From: Chromera velia
Taxonomy: Eukaryota > Sar > Chromeraceae
Direction of reading: 5' to 3'
DNA length: 43,440 bases
Assembly: GCA_018398765.1 (NCBI GenBank)
Contig: JAHBMJ010002780.1
Span: forward strand, 1-43,440
Position 1 is the first letter of the stretch; each line of letters begins with the position of its first letter. Positions 36,674-43,440 of the stretch are shown piece by piece. The position numbers and the translations under genes are program-made. The notes beneath the pieces are model-generated. The model did not search any database. It was given only the letters and a program-made list of their open reading frames with translations, and was not told where the DNA came from.

Positions 36674-37715
36674 CCCGTCTCTCTCTGCCTGAAAAAGGAC
36701 CTCGAGGAAGTGACGCGCTTCTCTGAATGATTCCGCGCTTTTGTCTTCTTCTGCCACTCTCTTGTTTCTGACCCATGTGCAGCTGTTCATGAAAGGTGAG
36801 ACCCTGGTGGCCTCCCCTCTCGTGGAAACAGAGAGGCTCTCACAGGCTCTGAAGGTGGGAGCTGTTGTCAATCCCCCGATTGGTCTCCGCCAAGGGGGTC
36901 CTGGGGGACCGTCTCCTTCTGCTCTGCAGGCAGCCGCAGCTCAGCCGGGCGTTGCAGGCGGAGGCGTCGTCTGCCCAGCCTCCCACTGTCCTGCAGACGT
37001 TCTTGCGTTGATGCTGTTGGAGGAGGTCCTGAAAGATCCCCGAAAGTGGGACGCCTTCTCGGCATCCCCTTTGCCCCGAACCGGCTCCGGTCCCCTTCCG
37101 CCGTCCTCCCCCCCTTCCCTGAATTCTCCCCTCTCAGCAATGGAGGATGGGAAGATGGATGAAGACTTGGGGGGGGCAGTGAAGTTTTTGATCAGCAATT
37201 TCAGAGGGAACGGAGGAGGTAAAAAGAGGGAAGCAGGGCAGAACTCTCCGACCAACGCCGTCGCTTTTAGTCCCTCCTTCTCGCTGCCTGCTGAGCTTGT
37301 GATGGTCTTCAAGGACGACCTCGAAGCGCAGGTGGGGAGGGAGCGGGTCGAGGAGAGAGTGAGATTTGCCATCTTTGATCAAATCAGCAAGAATTGGGAG
37401 GGGAAAAAATCGGGTAGGGAAGGGGAACGTGACATGAAGGAGGTGGAGCAATGGCTGAAGAGCGTTTTCTCCTCTGCGCTCGACTCTCTCCGTGTCACCC
37501 TCTCTGACTGGTTGCTCGAATGTCTGGATCAGAAGAGAGTCACCAAACACGAGCAGTGCCGCCCCTGGGCTTGGCGCAGTCGTCAGCGCAGTGGGCCGGT
37601 GGGTGCGGAGAGAGAGTCGCAGAGGGAGCGAAGGGGGGGAGTGCAGGTGGAGTGGGCAACTGCGGAGGCGGCACTGATCGACCGAGGGCGGCGAAGAGAA
37701 GAAGAGCAGCAGTGA
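31796..37715 (+). CDS. Multi-BRCT-domain protein, five or six exons, about 1201 aa
   Basis: Exons: 31796-33802, 34290-34357, 35097-35592, 36121-36222, 36783-37715 (TGA). The total is 3606 nt in frame. Around five BRCT-type modules are visible. Examples: GLKVSCHPLSGEVKR with VCVGVQWVSKSIENG (residues about 216-288); WFRGCVVCVHFLG with LPFFVKSSWLAES (about 392-480); KRVGLAGFTRRDAEYI across exons 1-2 into LGGAEIISGPQL and LDYVIVN; and RADLVICG with GISVVTIDWLVESYKQ (exon 3). An N-terminal module ends in CRIVRSSWIIAQ. BRCT proteins bind phosphoproteins in DNA damage and replication control; this layout recalls TopBP1/Dpb11, but orthology is not shown. The Gln-rich linker near residue 570 is low complexity. 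A strong GTGAGT donor at 37712 and a phase-compatible exon at 38107-38206 give an alternative 1233-aa end. The ATG at 31799 is an alternative start. Confidence 0.75.
34437..34490. repeat. (CAGA)n microsatellite in BRCT-gene intron 2
   Basis: CAGA units with small interruptions, 80 bp after the exon 2 donor. Confidence 0.85.
34861..35045. repeat. (CTTC)n polypyrimidine tract in BRCT-gene intron 2
   Basis: About 185 bp of CTTC units with CTCT interruptions, ending 50 bp upstream of the exon 3 acceptor. It may act as a long pyrimidine tract for splicing. The Ser/Leu/Phe-rich open frame crossing it is not coding upstream of 35097. Confidence 0.9.
35927..35940. other. Run of 14 N (assembly gap)
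   Basis: Undetermined bases in a G/GT-rich microsatellite in BRCT-gene intron 3. No exon is interrupted. Confidence 0.95.
36526..36680. repeat. (CT)n/(CTTT)n microsatellite in BRCT-gene intron 4
   Basis: Long CT and CTTT runs between exons 4 and 5. The LSLSLS-type frames here are repeat artefacts. Confidence 0.9.
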
Positions 37716-38106
37716 GTCTTATATAACTTTTCCATGGTCACTGTTCGTCGTTCTGAAGTTTTCTGTCACGCCATTTTGAGGAGATTGGCCTCTTTGCTTT
37801 TTGAGGTGGTTTTGTTCCTTTCGGTTCTCCACTCTTCTTGCCTTTCTGACTCGAGGAGGCTCGTTCCTCCTCTGATGATTCATGAGGCCTCGTGGTAGTT
37901 GATCGCGTGGTGTCTGCCTGCAGACAGGGCACTGCCTGCTTGGCCTGGTGCTTCGTGTCAGACAGAGTTCCGTGAGGACACTGCTCGATGAATGATTGTT
38001 TGCATATCTCATTTACTGTCAGAAGCTCATTTCTTTTGCGATACTGCATGCCATTTTGTAATGTCTCTGTGGGACCTTGTCTCTCTTTGTGTGTGTCGGG
38101 CTGCAG

Positions 38107-38206
38107 GAGGGAACGCGCAGCCCGCTACGCGGAGCTTGTAAGCACTTCAAACTGGGTCCAAGGGTGGCCTAACTCCGAAATAAATCGAATTCATTCAAAA
38201 AACTAG
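38107..38206 (+). CDS. Possible alternative last exon of the BRCT gene
   Basis: This exon follows a GGCTGCAG acceptor and joins in phase 2 to the GTGAGT donor at 37712, adding RERAARYAEL and 22 more residues to a TAG at 38204. The junction is good on both sides, but reading through exon 5 also gives a clean stop (37713-37715). A GTAAGC donor inside it could lead further. Either end may be used. Confidence 0.4.
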
Positions 38207-39300
38207 AATCCGACGGATTTTTTTGAAATCCAGAGATATTTGGAGAAGTAGATTTGAGACGTCTTTGATAAAAAGGCTTTGTTAATAAATTGCTCTCATT
38301 TTTGACAATTTTTTACACCAATCGAATCTTAGCTTTCAAATTTTGTTTGAGCTTGTGTTTATCAGATAGGTTGAAATTTAGGTTCTGAAGTGTCTCTTAG
38401 CTAATATAAAAGACCATGAATTCGTGGTTTTAATGTTTAAACTAGTGCTTAAAGTATTAAAATTTTATTGAAAAGTGGGGGTGTCACAGAGAGAAAAAAA
38501 AAGTACATATCTCGATGTATATCAGATTTTTTTTTTCTTTTTTTTTTCTTTCTCTAAAATAACGGCAGCGGCCGCATAGTCTCGGATAGACGAAAGGAGG
38601 ATCAGCCGTTCTACTCATTCAAAAAAGCTGCTTTTCAAATTTAGAAGATGAGCCCTCATTTTAAACTATGAAAGTTACTCTTGACACCGCTGCTTATACT
38701 AAACTAAGTAACTAACTAAAGACATAGCTAAAGACCGTGCCTCAGCTTTGACTTTAATGTTGGAAAATCACTTTATATTTATTCCTGATTTTTGCCAGAT
38801 TTTCCGTTTACCCAACTTTTATCGTATATTAGTTTGATTTTTAAAAAATATAACTAAATGTAACTCTTTTAACCATAAGTTGTGGATAGTTGTGGGCCGC
38901 AGTGGGCGTGACTCCGCGTGAGTAAAGTATAGTAGAGTAAAGGAGCCGAAATTCTTCACTGCATGGTTTATGGTTGGGGTGCGCCTCTAAGCAAGGGACA
39001 CCAAACATGGCCAGCCCCCCTTATACTAGGTATGCATACTACGTTGTTGGTCTTTTTGTTGGCGTTATCTACAGTGAGGTCCTGAACAAAAAACCCAAAC
39101 AAGAATGCAGACTTGCGCACTTGGCATGCATGCATGCCACCGAGCCGACCCACGCTGCATACGTACTCTTGCATGCAGACTTAATTACTTCCGCACGCAA
39201 GGCGCGCGAACCTACTGCAGCTTGTTTATATTGATTCTGACTCATGTAGCGACCTACGACGTATACATATACATGGATTGAATGCATTGATTCAGTGTAT
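38207..39300. other. AT-rich island and short GC-rich block, no gene
   Basis: 38207-38960 is AT-rich with poly-A and poly-T runs and no coding frame. 38960-39300 has normal composition and includes TATACATATACA near 39264, 30-130 bp before the calpain-like exon; this may be promoter sequence. Nothing else is recognised. Confidence 0.5.
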
Positions 39301-39308
39301 AGCCGTGA

Positions 39309-39538
39309 GATTCTTGCACAAGAAGTTCATCAGTACATCTGCCTAGACTGCCTCTTGAAGGTCCTAGAAGGTCTGAGGACATCGAGCCGAATGACGCGGT
39401 GATCTTTGAGGCGAACAAACCACCAAGCAACGTGATCCCAGGAAAACTGCCCGACGACGGGTTTCTGGGGGCCCTGGCTGTGCTCTCCATGTGTCCACAC
39501 TTTTTGTGGAACCTGTTTGTGCGCGTGGACAAGTGGAA
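39309..39538 (+). CDS. Calpain-like domain fragment lacking the catalytic cysteine
   Basis: The frame opens after a TGA at 39306 and runs through GPRRSEDIEPNDAVIFEANK, PGKLPDDGFLGALAVLSM and CPHFLWNLFV. This follows the first part of a calpain (C2 peptidase) core, where a W.RP.ei segment precedes G.LGDCWFLaAlavLa..P..i.nLF. In that alignment the active-site Cys-Trp is replaced by Asp-Gly, so peptidase activity is not expected. The exon has a possible phase-2 donor (AA then GTCAGT) at 39538, exactly where the GTCA array begins. No start codon is fixed: an upstream exon is needed, or this is a decayed fragment. Downstream calpain segments (His and Asn sites) were not found, so either the gene continues through poorly recognised exons or it is a pseudogene. 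Confidence 0.45.
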
Positions 39539-39590
39539 GTCAGTCAGTCAGTCAGTCCGTCAGTCAGTCAGTCCGTCAGTCAGTCAGTCC

Positions 39591-39621
<31 letters not shown>

Positions 39622-40207
39622 AGTCAGTCCGCCAGTCAGTCAGTCAGTCAGTCCGTCAGTCAGTCAGTCAGTCAGTCAGTCAGTCCGTCCGGTCAATCAG
39701 TCAGTTAGTCCGTCAGTCAGTCCGTCAGTCAGTCCAGTCAGTCTGTCAGTCAGTCAGTCATGCAGTCAGTCAGTCAGTCAGTCAGTCAGTCGGTCAGTCA
39801 CGTCAGTCAGTCAGTCAGTCAGTCAGTCAGTCAGTCAGTCACTCAGTCAGTCAGTCAGTCAGTCAGTCAGTCAAACAGTCCGTCCGTGCGTCCGTGCGTC
39901 CGTCCGTCCGTCCTTCACTCCGTCCGTCCGTCCGTCCGTCAGTCAGTCAGTGAGTCAGTCAGTCAGTCAGTCAGTCACTCCAGTCAGTCAGTTAGTCAGT
40001 CAGTCAGTCAGTCAGCCAGTCAGTCAGTCAGCCAGTCAGTCAATCAGTCAGTCAGTCAATCAGTCAGTCAGTCAGTCAGTCCCTCAGTCAATCAGTCAGT
40101 CAGTCAGTCAGTCAGTCAGTCCAGTCAGTCAGTCAGTCAGTCAATCGGTCGGTCAGTCAGTCAGTCAGTCAGCCCGTCCGTCCGTCCGTCCGTCCGCCCG
40201 TCAGTCC

Positions 40208-40240
<33 letters not shown>

Positions 40241-40284
40241 CCAGCCAGTCAGTCAGTCAGTCAGTCAGTCAGTCAGTCAGTCAG
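39539..40284. repeat. (GTCA)n tetranucleotide array, about 746 bp
   Basis: Roughly 180 GTCA units with interspersed GTCC (GTCCGTCC blocks near 39880-39940 and 40172-40205), GTTA and GCCA variants. It starts directly after the calpain-like exon, at a GT. All three forward frames are open for long stretches (up to 269 codons of Ser-Val-Ser-Gln) only because GTCA contains no stop; these are not proteins. It is not a CRISPR array, since there are no unique spacers. Confidence 0.95.
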
Positions 40285-40990
40285 ACTGCTTCAATGTTGA
40301 AGTGGAACGATCACTTCGACACGAACACCAGCAGCCTTGAATGCAATCCTGCTCACGCAAGTCGCTCGAGCCTTGGGCGAGTCCAGTGTCAAATTGTACA
40401 TATTAATATAAAGGTTGAAAGCAGGTACGAGTTCCGAAAAGTACCACTTCTTCACTGCGTCTCGCCATCCCCTCGCTCTGCTGTTTGATCATCATTGCAT
40501 TGCATTGTTTGATCGTTCGATTGTTATATAGTGTGCAACACATGCATGTTTTTTTTTGTTAATTGGCCTGCATGGAATTTGCATGAGCTCGGTTTGCGCG
40601 CAAACAAAAGGTACGTGCTGCGCATGCAAGTCTCGCTCCGCTAGCTTGGGACGTAAACACGGTCACTGCAGTGACTGCAACGTTCGTCGACCCCTCAGTG
40701 TGGCACTGTCCGACGATCCTTTCGACGCTCATGACTCAATTACGCAGCCTGTCGTATGCAAAGACAGTCAGTGAAAGGTTTGAAGGCATATTCCATGAAG
40801 CTTATATGGGTCGGATGAGAGTTGCCCATGAGAGTCTCGAAACCGAGCTCTGATTCTTCTCTGCCGTCTCCAAGCTTGAGCTTTGTCCATTCAAAGCCCA
40901 GCCTCACGTGTCCAGTATCCGTGTCCGTTGGTAGACACGGCTTAGTACCTTAGTAATTTGAGCAGCTAGTCCAAGAAGGTGGGAGGAAAC
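40285..40990. other. Spacer between the GTCA array and the SNase gene
   Basis: No recognised protein. A possible exon follows a CACTGCAG acceptor near 40671 and reads DCNVRRPLSVALSDDPFDAH in the phase that fits the calpain-like exon, but it has no calpain similarity and ends after 33 codons. The last part is probably the 5' untranslated region of the SNase gene. Confidence 0.4.
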
Positions 40991-41665
40991 ATGGGTTGCA
41001 AGTGTTCCGTTCTGCAGAAAGAGGAGGAAGAGGGGCCCCGGCAGGAGACGGAGACGGGAGGGTTCAGGCCTAGTCAGAGACCTTCGTCGTCCAACGTCGT
41101 CACTCCTGGAAAAATCGCAATCGTGAAGAAGTGCCACCACGTTTACGATGGGGACACGCTGACGCTTGACGGAGGACAGCGGGTGCGGTTTCTTGGCATT
41201 GACACGCCTGAGATCAAACAGCACCAGCCGTTTGCGATAGAGGCGCGGGATTTTGTGACTGAATTATGCGCAGGGAAGGAACTGTACCTGGAGCATGACG
41301 GGCAGGCAAAGGACCACTACGGCCGTCTCCTGGCGTATGTGTTTGTGAAACAGGCAGACGGAACATTCTTGTGCGTCAATGAGGCGGTTGTGCGAGCGGG
41401 GTTTGCAGGTTATTACCACCCCGGTCAAAAGTCTTTGAGGCATGAAGCTGCGTTGAGGGCGGCGTTGAAGGACGCACGAGACGCGAGGCGTGGGCAGTGG
41501 GCGGCTTTCGTCAGCCGTGGCACTGTGTACGCGACTCGCAACGGCAAGGCATACCACAAGCATGGATGCAGACATCTGCATAACTCTAAACACTTGAAAG
41601 AGTTCGAAGAGGGCGCTGCAATTGAGGCAGGGCTGAGCGCGTGCCGTACTTGCCTTGCCGACTGA
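40991..41665 (+). CDS. Membrane-type thermonuclease (SNase-like), 224 aa, single exon
   Basis: This is a complete staphylococcal-nuclease-like domain. Residues matching the classical active site are all kept: Asp55 in YDGDTLTL, Arg66, Asp71 and Glu74 in RVRFLGIDTPE, and Arg112 in DHYGRLLAYV. The family cuts single- and double-stranded nucleic acid with Ca2+. The N-terminus MGCKCS fits N-myristoylation at Gly2 with palmitoylation of Cys3/Cys5, as in plant membrane-bound Ca2+-dependent nucleases; this start (40991) is chosen over a GTG 12 bp upstream. Residues about 180-224 carry YHKHGCRHLHNSK and ACRTC, a Cys/His tail of the kind found after many bacterial SNase domains and likely to bind a metal. 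No intron is seen, unlike most genes in this window, which may point to acquisition from bacteria. Confidence 0.9.
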   Translation: MGCKCSVLQKEEEEGPRQETETGGFRPSQRPSSSNVVTPGKIAIVKKCHHVYDGDTLTLDGGQRVRFLGIDTPEIKQHQPFAIEARDFVTELCAGKELYLEHDGQAKDHYGRLLAYVFVKQADGTFLCVNEAVVRAGFAGYYHPGQKSLRHEAALRAALKDARDARRGQWAAFVSRGTVYATRNGKAYHKHGCRHLHNSKHLKEFEEGAAIEAGLSACRTCLAD

Positions 41666-41805
41666 TTGACTACGCCCCGTACATGCATGAGGAGTTTTTT
41701 TCAAGAACTCGAAGAAGAATTGTGAGTGCAGCCCGACATCTGGTATCATTTCTAGTAGATGTAGTGAAAACGTAATGAAAGACGCACTGAAAAAATATAG
41801 AACGT

Positions 41806-42225
41806 CGAGTGAGTTAGTGAGTGAGTGAGTGAGGGAGTGAGTGAGGGAGTGAGTGAGAGAGTGAGTGGGTAAGTGAGTGAGTGTGCAAGGATCGAAGGGA
41901 AGGGAGTGAGTGAGTGAGTGGGTGGGTGGGTCGGTGGGTGGGTGGGTGGGTGGGCAAAATGTGAGGCATTCACTCACTTCAATACTTATACTCACCCACG
42001 GGCCACTCATTGATCACTGACTCACTTTGAGTCTCAGAGACGCACTGACTCAGTCACTTTAATACTCACTCACTCAGTGACCCTAGTAGTGACCTTCACC
42101 GCGAATTTCACTGTTCCACCTACACACTCACTCATTCCCTTCCAGGCCCGGGAATCCAGGGGGGGGGCCTTCCTCACTCAGCTACTGACTCATTCACTCA
42201 CTCTCACTCACCTTAGAGTGAATCA
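41806..42225. repeat. Opposed (TGAG)n and (CTCA)n repeats
   Basis: The plus strand carries GAGT/GTGA units with a GGTG block at 41806-41952, then switches to ACTC/CTCA units from about 41966 to 42215. The two halves are complementary, so one strand could fold back on itself. Thr/His/Pro-Leu frames here are artefacts. It lies 140 bp past the SNase stop. Confidence 0.85.
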
Positions 42226-42289
42226 AGTTGCACGTCAAATACGGCCTGCCAAGTTACTCTGCGGCCCGGGTCTGCATAATTTATCTGTA

Positions 42290-43060
42290 TATACCCAAAT
42301 ATATATGCCTTTTCCAGTCACTAGTAGTAGAAGCTAGAGTAAAAGCTAAAATAAGTTAATTACCTAGTCAATTTAATACATGTATGATACATAAGAATCG
42401 AATGATAAGGTATCTGATTCAGTATCACTTTTTTAAAAAGTTTTCATAGGTAATGTTTGATTTGATTAATTGATTGCCAGTGATTGATTGTTTTATGAAA
42501 ACAAAAATTATACACAGAACTCAAAACTCTTAGATTCTACTCTATTACAAAGTTATTAAGTGATAAGTGACTCGGATTTAATGGTGCCTTAGAGCACTAT
42601 CGCCGTTTTATCTTATAGAGGTCGCTCCCATTGATTCTCCCATTACTAGATTCAGTCTCTAGTTCAACCCAAAGTTGAACACTAAGTTTAACACTTAGAG
42701 TTCAACCTATCAGATCATTTAGTATCAATATATTTCAACTTAGAGGCGTAAGCAACGCCACAAGTTTGGGTATTTTACTATAAATTGAAACATTATAATT
42801 TTATTAATTGTGACTGAATTGAGTGGATTTAATTGTTGCGGTTAAAGCCGGTAAATAGTACAAGAATTCTCTTACTTCCAAATAAAACGTGCGACTATTA
42901 AAAGTAGGCCATTTTAAGGGCCCATTTAGTCCATATATATTGTCAAATGGCTCCAATATTAAGTACTTCAAAGTCTAAAATGCTTGATGCCAGGCTTGAT
43001 GACGGCTGTTTTTCTTTTTATCATGACATGTGGGTCAGTTAATTAAAGAAAACTCGATCA
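42290..43060. other. AT-rich island, no gene
   Basis: Strongly AT-rich with no coding frame. Contains the second copy of the dispersed repeat (42553-42605) and a set of AGTTCAACC/GTTGAACAC direct and inverted words at 42660-42710. Confidence 0.6.
42553..42605 (-). repeat. Dispersed AT-rich repeat, copy 2
   Basis: Contains TTATTAAG, GATTTAATGGTGC and TAGAGCACTATCGCCG in this order, the inverted equivalent of 15611-15684 with its middle part deleted. Confidence 0.55.
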
Positions 43061-43119
43061 GAGAAGTAGTCACCCCCCGTAGATTCGAAAAAGTCAGAGG
43101 ACTGTCAGACTGACTCCAC

Positions 43120-43437
43120 TTAGGGCTCGGTATCGATGCCGGGATCACCGGAAGGACGGGGGACGCAACTGCAGCACGAGAAGAGACCATAGGGGCGCGT
43201 CGCTCCCTCGCTGGCAAACCTCCGGGTAACACCACTGCTGAGCGCCTCACTGGCAGCCTGAGACCCAGTCCGCGCAGAGTGGGAGTGACTGTCTACGCAT
43301 GGCCCCCCTTCAGGGACGGACCCCGACTCGGATGCCCTACGGACGGCAGAGACAGCAGAGCCTCTCCTCGACCCGCTTTGTTTCTTGAGATCCTTCAATG
43401 GAATCACTGACAGGCAGTCAAGCTCGTCTGTCTGCAC
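43120..43437 (-). CDS. Last exon of a minus-strand gene running off the window (partial)
   Basis: An open frame on the minus strand starts after a GGTGCAG acceptor at the window edge and runs to a stop at 43120. It encodes TDELDCLSVIPLKDLKKQ, a Ser/Arg-rich stretch (SRRGSAVSAVRRASES), and ends GLFSCCSCVPRPSGDPGIDTEP-like. The CCSC cluster could be lipidated or bind a metal. No domain is recognised. The start lies outside the window. Confidence 0.45.
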   Translation of the reverse strand: MQTDELDCLSVIPLKDLKKQSGSRRGSAVSAVRRASESGSVPEGGPCVDSHSHSARTGSQAASEALSSGVTRRFASEGATRPYGLFSCCSCVPRPSGDPGIDTEP

Positions 43438-43440
43438 CTT

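Noticed and set aside
36276-36871. LSLSLS- and RERERE-type open frames on both strands
   Set aside because: They are CT microsatellite inside intron 4 of the BRCT gene.
39539-40284. Possible CRISPR array
   Set aside because: The unit is 4 bp with no unique spacers, and the genome is eukaryotic.
39399-40300. Open frames of 184-269 codons made of Ser-Val-Ser-Gln
   Set aside because: GTCA repeats contain no stop codon in any forward frame, so long frames are expected by composition. Several overlap in different frames.

Overview
The window is nuclear DNA from a eukaryote. Genes are split by many spliceosomal introns, most of them ending in TGCAG. Introns and spacers are full of di- and tetranucleotide microsatellites, and there are two runs of N (21049-21073 and 35927-35940). 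The mix of genes suggests an alveolate alga with a complex plastid, perhaps a chromerid such as Chromera velia: leucine-rich-repeat, ankyrin, multi-BRCT and calpain-like proteins, plus a DUF3067-like plastid protein whose N-terminus looks like a signal peptide followed by a basic transit region. The organism is an inference; I could not search for it.

Layout from left to right: a minus-strand gene with an IPT/TIG domain (about 759-3487); a head-to-head plus-strand ankyrin-repeat gene (4004-6662); a 12-exon plus-strand gene for a divergent RluA-family pseudouridine synthase (7653-12465); an AT-rich island with a 349-bp MITE-like element; a minus-strand leucine-rich-repeat gene (16263 to about 20493); a second AT-rich island and about 2 kb of spacer; a 12-exon minus-strand gene for a 749-residue DUF3067-like protein (24470-31127); a head-to-head plus-strand multi-BRCT gene (31796-37715 or 38206); a third AT-rich island; a calpain-like exon without the usual catalytic cysteine, followed at once by a 746-bp (GTCA)n array; a single-exon thermonuclease (SNase) gene with a lipidation-type N-terminus (40991-41665); opposed TGAG/CTCA repeats; a fourth AT-rich island; and the last exon of a minus-strand gene that leaves the window.

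Exon models were built by hand. An exon was accepted when it had GT/AG borders, phases that fit its neighbours and a sensible protein. Five multi-exon models keep frame throughout or nearly so. There is no sign of an operon or of one shared pathway. The genes look like independent units, in two cases sharing a divergent promoter region.

The most unusual signal is at the 5' splice sites. About 13 of 33 inferred donors begin GTC (often GTCAGT or GTCTGT) instead of GTA/GTG, and several run straight into GTCA or GTCT tandem repeats. The large (GTCA)n array begins exactly at a possible donor. This suggests that tetranucleotide repeats in this genome start at splice donors.
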